In this document: positions 1 through 6,911 of the stretch, piece after piece | Layout: every line of letters begins with the position of its first letter | Position numbering within the stretch: position 1 is the stretch's first letter | Assembly: GCA_003641405.1 (NCBI GenBank) | Contig: QNAF01000097.1 | Span: 1 to 8,888 of the forward strand | Direction of reading: 5' to 3' | DNA: 8,888 bases | From: Candidatus Zixiibacteriota bacterium | Lineage (GTDB): Bacteria; Zixibacteria; MSB-5A5; GN15; FEB-12 | Position numbers and translations under genes: made by a program | Notes under the pieces: model-generated | What the model was told of the DNA's origin: nothing | What the model saw: the letters and a program-made list of their open reading frames with translations, nothing else | Database searches by the model: none

Positions 1-102
1 AAAACCAAAATGACTGCTCTGGTAGCAGCCATGAGAAAACTACTGACCATCATCAACACTATGCTCGCAAAAGGAGAAAACTGGAATCCAAAACTCACTT
101 GA
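1..102 (+). CDS. IS110-family transposase, C-terminal fragment (cut by window edge)
   Basis: Frame 1 is open from the first base to a TGA at 100-102 and encodes 33 residues. They include MRKLLTIINTML followed by a GENWNP tail. This RKLL-(T/V)-I-(L/I)-N-x-M-x(5-6)-W-x-P pattern is the usual C-terminus of IS110-family transposases, the DEDD/serine recombinases (Transposase_20 domain) that insert elements under guidance of a bridge RNA. Only the extreme C-terminus is visible; the catalytic domains would lie upstream of the window. It is too short to say whether the full gene is intact. The element's 3' end should lie shortly downstream, probably before or within the palindromic repeat at 136-192. 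Recognition is from memory of the family pattern; the alternative is a chance open frame, which I think less likely. Confidence 0.62.
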   Translation, partial: KTKMTALVAAMRKLLTIINTMLAKGENWNPKLT

Positions 103-135
103 CAGCAAAGACAGTCCCTACTTATGCTTGAACGG

Positions 136-192
136 CTGAGCCTGTCGAAGGGTGAAGCGAGCAAACAGCGCACCATACTTCGACAAGCTCAG
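136..192. repeat. Imperfect inverted repeat (CTGAGCCTGTCGAAG type)
   Basis: The arm CTGAGCCTGTCGAAG (136-150) is the reverse complement of CTTCGACAAGCTCAG (178-192) at 14 of 15 positions, with a 27-base spacer. Palindromes with this CTTCGACAAGCTCAG core are a familiar dispersed intergenic repeat type in many bacterial genomes. It lies just beyond the end of the IS110-type transposase and before the 3' end of the minus-strand glycosyltransferase. Open frames that cross it look like chance translations of the repeat rather than genes. Confidence 0.75.
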
Positions 193-233
193 TATGACAT
201 CCGAGCACGTCGGGTTTCTTCCAGCCTGCGGCG

Positions 234-249
234 GGTCGGAATGCCGACC
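234..249 (-). terminator. Hairpin just past the glycosyltransferase stop; possible weak terminator
   Basis: GGTCGG (234-239) and CCGACC (244-249) form a perfect 6-bp stem with a 4-base loop. On the minus strand it begins five bases after the glycosyltransferase stop codon. No T-run follows on that strand, so intrinsic termination would be weak at best. It may equally be part of the local palindromic repeat cluster or an mRNA 3'-end stabiliser. Confidence 0.3.
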
Positions 250-254
250 TTATA

Positions 255-1115
255 CTATCTGAACAACATCTTCAGTTTAACTCGTAGTTTTTCTAATGAG
301 AGACCACCCGGTTCGGTGAGTTGTTCATCGGGCTGGATACTCTGTCCCATTTTCAAATAGCGTTTGTAGAAGAACCCCGGTCGGATGTGCCACTTCTTCA
401 TAAACATCTTGTAACCTTCTTTGGGAGAGGCATTCGTTTTGCCAGTGCTCTTGGACATAAAATGATAAACTAGGCTCCTGCCAATCCCCCGGAAATTTCG
501 CACGCCGGTTTGCCATAGCTTCATCGCCAGGTCGGGATCGGAGTAGTAGCCGGGGAAGTATTCTTCGCTGTAGCCGCCGACCTTCTGCCAGAGATTCCGG
601 TGCATTACACTTGGCGGCCAACAACCACCCCACCAGTCAGCTTTCAGTGAGGCGAGTTCATCCAGTCTGGCCAGCAGCTTTTCTTCCTGAAAGTCCGCAG
701 GATCGTCCCCGAAATCATGTGGCGCAATGACTGCCGGGTTGCCAGTCTCGCGCGGCTCGATCATGGTGGCTGAGAAAAAGAAATCATCTCGACCGTACTT
801 CTTGATTTCGTTGAGTATGTGCTTATCCCATTGAGGGCAGAAATACATATCGTCGTTGGCGTAAACGATGTAGCTGGCTCTGGTCAGCTTAAAGGCTGCA
901 TTGCAGGCTTTGCAGATACCGATGTTTGTTTCCGAACGTGAGTAGTCTATTCTGTTTTCGCGTGTCCACTGAATTGTACCGTCGGTGCCTTCGTTGATAT
1001 GCAGCACTACTTGGTGTATGTGCGTGGAGTTCTTGCGAATACTCTCCACACAGCACTTGAGGTACTCAAGGTTATTCCACGTCGGAATGATTATGGAAAA
1101 GACAGGCTTCGTCAT
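255..1115 (-). CDS. Family 2 glycosyltransferase (GT-A fold)
   Basis: The 286-residue product is a probable GT2 glycosyltransferase that moves a sugar from a nucleotide donor onto a surface glycan or another acceptor. The N-terminus FSIIIPTWNN (about residues 6-15) is the classic first beta strand and nucleotide-binding start of this family. SETNIGICKACNAAF (61-75) is the N-x-G-x-x-x-A-x-N segment. ANDDM (86-90) is the metal-binding DxD-like site, and YYSDPDLAMKL (190-200) matches the acidic acceptor-side motif. There is no signal peptide or membrane helix, so it is probably cytoplasmic. I chose the ATG at 1115 because family members start directly before this strand; an in-frame TTG at 1133 would add six residues. 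No Shine-Dalgarno sequence is visible for either. It is transcribed away from the hydrolase and stands alone next to the IS110 end, so the donor and acceptor cannot be inferred. Confidence 0.88.
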   Translation of the reverse strand: MTKPVFSIIIPTWNNLEYLKCCVESIRKNSTHIHQVVLHINEGTDGTIQWTRENRIDYSRSETNIGICKACNAAFKLTRASYIVYANDDMYFCPQWDKHILNEIKKYGRDDFFFSATMIEPRETGNPAVIAPHDFGDDPADFQEEKLLARLDELASLKADWWGGCWPPSVMHRNLWQKVGGYSEEYFPGYYSDPDLAMKLWQTGVRNFRGIGRSLVYHFMSKSTGKTNASPKEGYKMFMKKWHIRPGFFYKRYLKMGQSIQPDEQLTEPGGLSLEKLRVKLKMLFR

Positions 1116-1121
1116 TGCAGC

Positions 1122-1150
1122 ATTATCGCGCAATCGTTAAGTAGATGCAA
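1122..1150 (-). promoter_or_regulatory. Possible promoter for the glycosyltransferase
   Basis: On the minus strand TTGCAT (1150-1145) is separated by 17 bases from GATAAT (1127-1122). The -10 box matches consensus at five of six positions, the -35 at only three. Transcription would start at about 1114-1116, which coincides with the chosen ATG at 1115. That would give a leaderless message and would fit the absence of a ribosome binding site. Evidence is weak and rests on sequence alone. Confidence 0.22.
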
Positions 1151-1244
1151 ACAAGATTGTTAGAAGGCATTGAAGGAGGGAGTCGACCGGTTCGGTGGCT
1201 GTTGAAAGCTGGTGCGGGAGGGCCAGTTATGCCTATATTCCCCC

Positions 1245-2030
1245 ATGCCATATGTAAACTTGGATTCAGTCCGCCTTCATTACAGACAGCATGGCTCCGG
1301 CCCGGCAGTGGTTTTTCTGCACGGGTTCTCGCTCGACCATCGCCAGTGGGCGCCACAGGTGCCGTTTTTTGCGCCGTTGTACCGGGTGATCCTGCCGGAT
1401 GCCCGCGGGCACGGTCTCTCCGAAGCATCCAAAACCGGCTACTCTCGTAACCACAGGGTGCAAGACTTGAGCCAACTTGTCGATATTCTGAAGATAGAGA
1501 AGTTCCACCTGGTCGGGCTTTCGATGGGTGGTGCCACAGCGATTGGATATGCGCTGAAACATCAGGAGCGGCTGAAATCCCTGACGCTGGTCAGCACCAG
1601 CGCCGCTGGCTATAGTGTCGGCAAGAAATTCTCCAGGCTCGACGACCTGGCTAAGTCTGAAGGTGTCGATGCCGCTCTAAAGAAATGGATGGACTGGGGA
1701 CTGGCCTGGTACAAAGATGATCTGAGAGAGATCGGCGAAACGTTGAAGCAGATGATGACAGAGTATTCCGGAGCAGTATGGGCTGACCCAATGCGCGGCA
1801 AGTATCCCCGGAGTGACGACTTGCAGAATGTCCACGCTATCAATGTCCCGACACAGATTCTTGCAGGGGAACTTGATAGAATGTTCGTTCCGCTGGCTAA
1901 AATGCTTCACAAACAGATTGCCGATAGCCGACTGACCCTGTACGAGAATACCGGCCACATGATCAATCTCGAAGCTCCGAAGCGGTTCAATGCTGATCTC
2001 GGCAAGTTCCTGCGAGAGGTCGAAGGCTGA
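1245..2030 (+). CDS. Alpha/beta-fold hydrolase
   Basis: The 261-residue product is a cytoplasmic alpha/beta hydrolase, probably an esterase, lactonase or related carboxylic-ester or C-C hydrolase. FLHGF (residues 24-28) supplies the oxyanion-hole HG. GLSMGG (91-96) is the nucleophile elbow with Ser93. AGELDR (207-212) carries the acid Asp211, and TGHMINLEAP (236-245) carries the catalytic His238, so the triad is complete. A helical cap lies between about residues 120 and 190. The length is typical of the family. I chose the ATG at 1245 because MPYVNLDSVRLHYRQHG is the normal N-terminus; a GTG at 1212 would add 11 unlikely residues. No good ribosome binding site precedes the ATG, although an AAGGAGG lies far upstream at 1173-1179. 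The stop overlaps the next gene's start by one base (TGATG), suggesting translational coupling. The substrate cannot be inferred. Confidence 0.9.
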   Translation: MPYVNLDSVRLHYRQHGSGPAVVFLHGFSLDHRQWAPQVPFFAPLYRVILPDARGHGLSEASKTGYSRNHRVQDLSQLVDILKIEKFHLVGLSMGGATAIGYALKHQERLKSLTLVSTSAAGYSVGKKFSRLDDLAKSEGVDAALKKWMDWGLAWYKDDLREIGETLKQMMTEYSGAVWADPMRGKYPRSDDLQNVHAINVPTQILAGELDRMFVPLAKMLHKQIADSRLTLYENTGHMINLEAPKRFNADLGKFLREVEG

Positions 2031-2605
2031 TGCTGACGTATTTTGAAGTACATGAACGGCTCGAGAATCTTACGGAGTTCCGCAATCTCTACCGCGAGTA
2101 TATCGAATTCACCAACCGGGCCGGGAACATGCCGGCGCAGATGGTTCGTCAGAAGATGGCACCGCTGGCCCCGATGACCGTCGAGGCGTTGCGTGAGGTT
2201 GGTCTCGGACAGATGGTCACCCGCGAGGCTCCGGCCAAAGGCGGCAAGAAAGTGCGGATCAACGTAATCCGGGCTATTTTCAGGGACAATATTGTACATC
2301 ATTTCTCGCTTGATGCGGAAGAACCCCTGCGCCTCCTTGACTTGGGCGTCTACAAGTACCAGCACTTGCTTGCAATCCAGAGACTGCAGCTATTCAATCC
2401 AATCTTCTGGCTATTCCAATTCGGACTGTTTTTGGCGCGCTTGCCGCTTCTCATATTCCGAAAATCCGGTTATGATACAAGCGCTGTTGAGGAATCGGGC
2501 GTGCTACGCGTGTATCTCGTTGTCTTCCAGTTAGTGTACTTCTTCCTGCTGGCCAAATGGGTCGGTCTGATCGACTGGATATGGTTTGACATCCTTGGCA
2601 TGTAG
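2030..2605 (+). CDS. Unrecognised membrane protein with two C-terminal helices
   Basis: I do not recognise this 191-residue protein as any named family. The first 120 residues are hydrophilic and rich in charged residues, with no signal peptide. Hydrophobic segments follow at about residues 122-143 and 157-189, both rich in aromatic residues (FWLFQF, YFFLLAKW, DWIWFDI). They are separated by a short polar loop (RKSGYDTSAVEESG). A large soluble N-terminal domain followed by a C-terminal helical hairpin suggests an inner-membrane-anchored protein. The start ATG (2030-2032) shares its A with the hydrolase TGA, so translation probably depends on the upstream gene and the two products may act together. 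The frame is open with normal coding character over its whole length, which supports a real gene. The function is unknown. Confidence 0.75.
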   Translation: MLTYFEVHERLENLTEFRNLYREYIEFTNRAGNMPAQMVRQKMAPLAPMTVEALREVGLGQMVTREAPAKGGKKVRINVIRAIFRDNIVHHFSLDAEEPLRLLDLGVYKYQHLLAIQRLQLFNPIFWLFQFGLFLARLPLLIFRKSGYDTSAVEESGVLRVYLVVFQLVYFFLLAKWVGLIDWIWFDILGM

Positions 2606-2791
2606 CTCATATATTCAGTCTTTCATCGACTGAGACTTCCGCGCGCTCAAGGTGTGAGCGTTTCGATAGGCTTGGCACAAGCAAGGATCGCAAGTTGACC
2701 ACTCCCGGCAGGTTTGAAGCAGTAATCTGGTTGGATTTTCACCCCCACTTTCCCACACTCAGACAACTGAGAGAACAACCGGAGAATGGAA
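2606..2791 (+). other. Gap with two small hairpins before the purine genes
   Basis: Two stem-loops occur in tandem: TCAGTC/GACTGA (2615-2620 with 2628-2633, 7-base loop) and CGCTCA/TGAGCG (2644-2649 with 2655-2660, 5-base loop). The second is followed only by TTT. They may mark the end of the hydrolase/membrane-protein transcript, but as intrinsic terminators they are weak. A TTGACC at 2695-2700 resembles a -35 box, but no convincing -10 box sits at the right distance. I see no recognisable purine or ZTP riboswitch. GGAG at 2781-2784 is the ribosome binding site for purN. Confidence 0.35.
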
Positions 2792-3409
2792 ATGATGGCT
2801 GAGAAGCGAGTGCGACTGGCAGTGTTCATTTCGGGTGGGGGGACAGGATTACAGTCGCTCATCAATGCTTCCAAGCGTGGTGCCCTTTCGGCTCAGGTTG
2901 CCTGGGTTGTCTCCAGCACGCGCAAAGTGTTCGGTTTGGAAAGAGCTAAACGGGAAGGTATCGAGACGTTTGTTTTCAGGCTGAAGAAATACGACTCACC
3001 GGAAGAGGCAGCAGAGGATCTGCTCTCAAAGCTGAAGGAGCGCAAGATCGACTATATTGCGCTTGCCGGTTACCTTAAGTTGTTCCCGCTCGAAATCGTG
3101 CGCGCCTACTCCGGGCGAATAACTAACATACATCCGGGGCTTCTTCCCAAGTATGGCGGCAAAGGCATGTACGGGCTGCATGTACACGAAGCAGTGATTG
3201 CGTCCGGTGATTCTGAGAGTGGCCCGACAGTTCATTTGGTTGATGAAATCTACGACAATGGCAAGATACTTGAGCAGGTTAGGATTCCTGTTCTCAAAGA
3301 TGATACTCCAGAGTCCCTCGCCGGAAGGGTCTTGGTTGAGGAACATAAGCTCTACCCGGCGGTTCTTGAAAAGCTCATACGAGGAGAATATGACGACAGC
3401 AACAAGTGA
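2792..3409 (+). CDS. purN: Phosphoribosylglycinamide formyltransferase 1 (GAR transformylase)
   Basis: PurN transfers a formyl group from 10-formyltetrahydrofolate to glycinamide ribonucleotide, the third step of de novo purine synthesis. ISGGGTGLQ near the N-terminus is the phosphate-binding loop. The catalytic triad is visible as Asn and His in TNIHPGLLPKYGGKGMYG and as Asp in the later LVDEIYDNG, matching N106, H108 and D144 of the E. coli enzyme. The loop after LLPKY is longer than in E. coli (GGKGMYG), a form common in several non-proteobacterial groups. The usual Asn of the SG-x-G-(S/T)-N loop is Gly here. Three in-frame ATGs (2786, 2792, 2795) are possible. GGAG at 2781-2784 is too close to the first and well spaced for 2792, which gives 205 residues. 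It overlaps purC by 20 bases, so the two are surely co-translated. Confidence 0.95.
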   Translation: MMAEKRVRLAVFISGGGTGLQSLINASKRGALSAQVAWVVSSTRKVFGLERAKREGIETFVFRLKKYDSPEEAAEDLLSKLKERKIDYIALAGYLKLFPLEIVRAYSGRITNIHPGLLPKYGGKGMYGLHVHEAVIASGDSESGPTVHLVDEIYDNGKILEQVRIPVLKDDTPESLAGRVLVEEHKLYPAVLEKLIRGEYDDSNK

Positions 3410-4301
3410 ATCAGTGCTGGCCACTGACATCAAAGAATACCCGTTAGCCCTGCGTGGCAAGGTGCGCGACGTTTACGATCTTGATGATTCTCTGCTTATC
3501 GTTGCCACTGACCGCATTTCTGCGTTCGATGTGGTCATGCCCAACGGCATCCCCGGCCGAGGGATAGTGCTCACCCAGACGTCGTTGTTCTGGTTTGAGT
3601 TCCTCAAGGATATCGTTGACAATCACCTGATAGCGAGCAGTGTTGATGACTTTCCGAAAGATCTGCACAAGTACCGCAATGTGCTCGAAGGCCGTTCGAT
3701 GCTCGTGACGAAAGCGGACCGGGTTGATATCGAATGTATCGTCAGGGGATACATCTCCGGTTCTATGTGGAAGGAACTGAAAGCGACTCGCAAGGAAGGC
3801 TCCAACACGGTGCATGGCTTTGAGTTCTCCCCTGACCTGCAGGAATCTGAAAAGCTTCCCACGGCGTTGTTCACTCCTTCAACGAAAAACGACTCCGGCC
3901 ATGACGAGAACATCAGCTACGAACAGATGGTCAAAGAGGTTGGATCTGAGACAGCCGAATTGTGCCGCGACAAATCGATGGCTATCTACACCACCGCTGC
4001 CGAGTATGCGCTCTCAAAAGGGATCATTATCGCGGACACCAAGTTTGAATTCGGCTTCAAGGATGGTCGATTCATTATCATAGACGAAGTTCTTTCTCCT
4101 GATTCCAGCAGGTTCTGGCCCGTTGACAAGTACAAAGTGGGGCAGTCACAGCCATCATTTGATAAGCAGCCGGTCAGGGACTATCTGGACGGTCTTGACT
4201 GGGACAAGAAGCCACCGGCGCCGGTTCTTCCGGAAGAGGTTGTGAAGGCCTCGGTGGAGCGTTATCGTGAGGCACAGAGACGTTTGATAGGAAAGGTGTG
4301 A
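3390..4301 (+). CDS. purC: Phosphoribosylaminoimidazole-succinocarboxamide synthase (SAICAR synthetase)
   Basis: PurC uses ATP to join aspartate to CAIR, forming SAICAR, in the cytoplasm. Signature segments are GKVRDVYD (residues 23-30, ATP-binding start), ATDRISAFDVVMPNGIPGRG (39-58), ECIVRGYISGSMWKE (115-129), LFTPSTKNDSGHDENIS (160-176), IIADTKFEFG (213-222) and IDEVLSPDSSRFWP (231-244). At 303 residues it belongs to the long form (yeast ADE1 type) rather than the roughly 237-residue E. coli form. The frame stays open upstream to 3198 inside purN, but GAGGAG at 3381-3386 and the family N-terminus place the start at the ATG at 3390. It overlaps purN by 20 bases and ends one base before purH, so it is the middle gene of a compact operon. 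Confidence 0.96.
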   Translation: MTTATSESVLATDIKEYPLALRGKVRDVYDLDDSLLIVATDRISAFDVVMPNGIPGRGIVLTQTSLFWFEFLKDIVDNHLIASSVDDFPKDLHKYRNVLEGRSMLVTKADRVDIECIVRGYISGSMWKELKATRKEGSNTVHGFEFSPDLQESEKLPTALFTPSTKNDSGHDENISYEQMVKEVGSETAELCRDKSMAIYTTAAEYALSKGIIIADTKFEFGFKDGRFIIIDEVLSPDSSRFWPVDKYKVGQSQPSFDKQPVRDYLDGLDWDKKPPAPVLPEEVVKASVERYREAQRRLIGKV

Positions 4302-4302
4302 C

Positions 4303-5874
4303 ATGGCGGATACTATTAAGATCAGACGAGCACTCATCTCGGTTTCCAACAAAACAGGAGTCGTGGAGTTGGCCAAGGTGCTTGAAGCGCAGGGTGTCGA
4401 GATACTCTCAACCGGTGGTACACTCAAAGTATTGCGGGACGCCGGAGTACACGTGATTTCAGTCCCGACGTTCACCGGTTCACCAGAAGTTATGGGTGGC
4501 CGTGTCAAAACCCTGCATCCGAGAATCCATGCAGGTCTTCTCTATCGCAGAGGCAATGCCAAGGATGAAGAGGAACTGGCACAGCTCGAGTCTAAACCAA
4601 TCGATCTTGTTATTGTCAATCTCTATCCGTTCAAAGAGACCGTTGCCAGGGCAGACGCCACTCACGAAGAGATAGTTGAGAATATCGATATCGGTGGTCC
4701 TTCAATGCTGCGCTCGGCGGCCAAGAACTACACGAGCGTGACGGTGGTTGTTGATTCTGCGGATTACCAGATATTACAGGAAGAACTGGAATCGCACGAA
4801 TGCGCTACGACTCCGGAGTTCAGGCAGCGCTGTGCCGCCAAGGCGTTCGAGCTTACGGCTCAGTACGAGGCAGCCATTGCATCGTATTTTGGAAGCCTGG
4901 ACGATGGAGCGGACACGCAGTTCCCGGAAATCCTGACGCGCAGCTATCGCCGTCGTTCTTCGTTGCGGTACGGAGAAAACCCGCATCAAGAGGCCAGTGT
5001 CTATGAAGAGCCGGGTTTCAGTGCCCCGAACCTTCTTTCCGCAAAGATTCTCTCAGGCAAGGAGCTTTCGTACAACAATTTCAGTGACCTTGAGGCTTGC
5101 CTCGATATGATTCTGGATTTTTCAGAGCCGTTTGCCTGTTTGCTGAAACATGCCAACCCATGCGGCGCGGCTGTCGGATCAACACTGGTGGAAGCTTACA
5201 GGCGCGCCTACGAGTGTGATCCTCTTTCAGCGTTTGGTTGCATAATCGGTCTCAACCGTGAGGTTGACCTGGAATGCGCCGAGGAGTTGCACAAGACACA
5301 GTTTGTCGAGTGTATGTTGGCACCAAGTTTTACTGACGAGGCGTTCAAACTTCTCAAGAAAAAGAAAGCTCGTCGCATACTCACGTTGTCACAAATCACA
5401 GACGGTCGCGGAGAGGGGGAGATGGTTTACAGGTTCATCCGTGGCGGGCTGTTGGCGCAGACGGCCGATGCGCATGAACTCGACCCCGGGGATCTGAAAG
5501 TAGTGACCAAGCGACCGCCAACTGATGACGAGCTGCAAGACCTCTTGTTTGCCTGGAAAGCAGTGAAACATACCAAATCCAACGCCATCGTCCTGGCTAA
5601 GAACCGGGCGACGGTCGGTATTGGCATGGGGCAGACATCCCGCGTTGACTCCGGGTTCATGGCTGTCAAACGGGCTGGTGAGAGAGCAAAAGGAGCCGTC
5701 ATGGCCTCGGATGCTTTCTACCCGATGCCTGACGGTGTGGAAGTAGGCACTGATGCCGGTGTCACGGCCATTATCCAGCCCGGCGGCTCAAAGGGTGATC
5801 AGGGTGCTATCGATGCTGCGGACAAGGCCGGTGCGACCATGGTATTCACCGGCGTACGGCATTTCAAGCATTAG
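4303..5874 (+). CDS. purH: Bifunctional AICAR transformylase / IMP cyclohydrolase
   Basis: PurH carries out the last two steps to IMP: formylation of AICAR with 10-formyltetrahydrofolate and ring closure of FAICAR. The N-terminal MGS-like cyclohydrolase domain (about residues 5-195) shows ILSTGGTLKVL (34-44), GGRVKTLHPRIHAGLL (65-80) and NIDIGGPSMLRSAAKN (127-142). The C-terminal transformylase domain has LRYGENPHQ (221-229), KELSYNNFSDLEA (253-265), the catalytic Lys282-His283 in LLKHANPCGAA (280-290), and CDPLSAFG (305-312). The ending IIQPGGSKGDQ...FTGVRHFKH is canonical. At 523 residues it is full length (E. coli has 529). An AGGAAAGG ribosome binding site at 4289-4296 precedes the ATG, and purC ends one base upstream. 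All key residues are present, and it is the last gene of the purNCH block. Confidence 0.97.
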   Translation: MADTIKIRRALISVSNKTGVVELAKVLEAQGVEILSTGGTLKVLRDAGVHVISVPTFTGSPEVMGGRVKTLHPRIHAGLLYRRGNAKDEEELAQLESKPIDLVIVNLYPFKETVARADATHEEIVENIDIGGPSMLRSAAKNYTSVTVVVDSADYQILQEELESHECATTPEFRQRCAAKAFELTAQYEAAIASYFGSLDDGADTQFPEILTRSYRRRSSLRYGENPHQEASVYEEPGFSAPNLLSAKILSGKELSYNNFSDLEACLDMILDFSEPFACLLKHANPCGAAVGSTLVEAYRRAYECDPLSAFGCIIGLNREVDLECAEELHKTQFVECMLAPSFTDEAFKLLKKKKARRILTLSQITDGRGEGEMVYRFIRGGLLAQTADAHELDPGDLKVVTKRPPTDDELQDLLFAWKAVKHTKSNAIVLAKNRATVGIGMGQTSRVDSGFMAVKRAGERAKGAVMASDAFYPMPDGVEVGTDAGVTAIIQPGGSKGDQGAIDAADKAGATMVFTGVRHFKH

Positions 5875-5915
5875 GCATCTATGGTATGGCCGACCGACAG
5901 CCGATGATAGAAAGT

Positions 5916-6692
5916 ATGCGCGCTGTTGTGAGATTGTGTCTAAATCTGGTCTGTATTCTGCCGCTCCTGTGTCTGGCAGGCTGCTCTGGCAAGGACGAAA
6001 TACCAAGTGATCCCGGAGGGGATTCCCTGCCCGCCTTGTCAGTCTCCAGTCCGCATGCCGCTGAGGGCAACACGATTCTGTTTAATGTAACTCTGAGCGA
6101 GCAAAGCAGCTCGCAGGTTATATTTGGCTTTGCAACTGCCAACATTACGGCGACCGCTCCGGAAGACTATACATCCATCAGTGGCACTGACACGGTTCCG
6201 GCCAATTCGCTCAGTGTTACGCTGCTTGTGCCCACTGTCGATGACTCCGACGTGGAGCCGACCGAGCATTTTTCTCTTTCTCTCAGTTCAATCATTGGCG
6301 CTACTTCCGGTACTACTGTGGGTACTGCCTCGATTATCGATAACGATACCACCGTCAGCTTTGCAGCAGATGTCAGGCCCCTTCTTCAGGGGAAATGTGC
6401 CATACATAGTTGTCATGGAACTGGTTTCTCTCAGGGCGGTCTGGGTATGGGGACTGCTGAGTACGATACAATAATCGAGGCCAAATGCGGCAATACTTCT
6501 ATCTGGCTGGAGAACAACTGGAGCATAACAGATTCTCTGGTAGTGCAGGCAGGCAACGCGGCGGCCAGTACGCTATATCTCAAGACTACTGTCGATTTTC
6601 CATTTCCAGCTCGTATGCCATCGGTTCCGCTCAGCATTGCTGAACAAGATATAATCAGGGATTGGATAAACGAAGGTGCCCCAGACAACTAA
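5916..6692 (+). CDS. Lipoprotein with Calx-beta domain and cytochrome-c-like domain
   Basis: This is probably an exported lipoprotein anchored on the periplasmic side or the cell surface. Numbered from the ATG at 5916, a short MRAVVR n-region and hydrophobic stretch lead to a lipobox LAGC with Cys23. Residues about 40-144 form a Calx-beta-like module, shown by APEDYTSISGT, VDDSDVEPTEHFSLSLS and GTASIIDND. Residues about 148-257 resemble the planctomycete-type cytochrome c domain: FAADVRPLLQGKC, then CHG, a glycine-rich stretch, an AEYDTII segment, ARMPS, and a closing QDIIRDWINEGAPDN. The possible heme site is CAIHSCH (161-167), a CX4CH spacing rather than CX2CH, and Met234 may be the second ligand. 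Upstream ATGs at 5886 and 5904 are in frame but give an overlong n-region. It begins 41 bases after purH without a visible terminator and could be read through from it, though its role looks unrelated. Partner and substrate are unknown. Confidence 0.83.
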   Translation: MRAVVRLCLNLVCILPLLCLAGCSGKDEIPSDPGGDSLPALSVSSPHAAEGNTILFNVTLSEQSSSQVIFGFATANITATAPEDYTSISGTDTVPANSLSVTLLVPTVDDSDVEPTEHFSLSLSSIIGATSGTTVGTASIIDNDTTVSFAADVRPLLQGKCAIHSCHGTGFSQGGLGMGTAEYDTIIEAKCGNTSIWLENNWSITDSLVVQAGNAAASTLYLKTTVDFPFPARMPSVPLSIAEQDIIRDWINEGAPDN

Positions 6693-6813
6693 ATGGCCAA
6701 ATCTCTTGCTGCCTGTAGTTCTCTCCCTGGGTTTTAGGACAAGTCGCTACCTTCAGGCCGGATAAAGAGTTACACGTCGTACTAGGGCTTGTGGTGGAAG
6801 CAGTATCCGGTAG

Positions 6814-6852
6814 CCCACCCAGAGTGAAGCCAAAGGCGGAACGCCGGGTGGG
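6814..6852. repeat. Nested hairpin, possibly a degenerate dispersed repeat
   Basis: CCCACCC (6814-6820) pairs perfectly with GGGTGGG (6846-6852). Directly inside the right arm is a second small hairpin GGCG-GAA-CGCC (6835-6845). No T-run follows, so it is not a standard terminator. The GC-rich paired ends and the lack of coding potential suggest a dispersed intergenic palindrome; copies elsewhere in the genome cannot be seen from this window. Confidence 0.45.
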
Positions 6853-6911
6853 GAGACATATTGTCTTGCGAGTCATGAGAATCGACAGTTTCTCTCTATC
6901 GCGTCTGATTG

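Noticed and set aside
124..360. 78-codon plus-strand frame beginning MLERLSLSKG
   Set aside because: It runs through the palindromic repeat and into the antisense of the glycosyltransferase, and its sequence is what these repeats give when translated by chance.
308..1199. CCGGTTCGGTG occurring at both ends of the glycosyltransferase gene
   Set aside because: The match is about 11 bases, lies inside coding sequence at one end, and has no further flanking similarity, so chance is the better explanation.
2644..2664. Strong intrinsic terminator after the membrane protein gene
   Set aside because: The stem is only 6 bp and is followed by just three T residues, so I list it only as a weak hairpin.
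2606..2785. Purine or ZTP riboswitch upstream of purN
   Set aside because: I looked for conserved cores and paired elements and saw only two short, simple hairpins.
3198..3389. Long N-terminal extension of purC
   Set aside because: It lies wholly within purN in another frame; a good ribosome binding site and the family N-terminus support the ATG at 3390.
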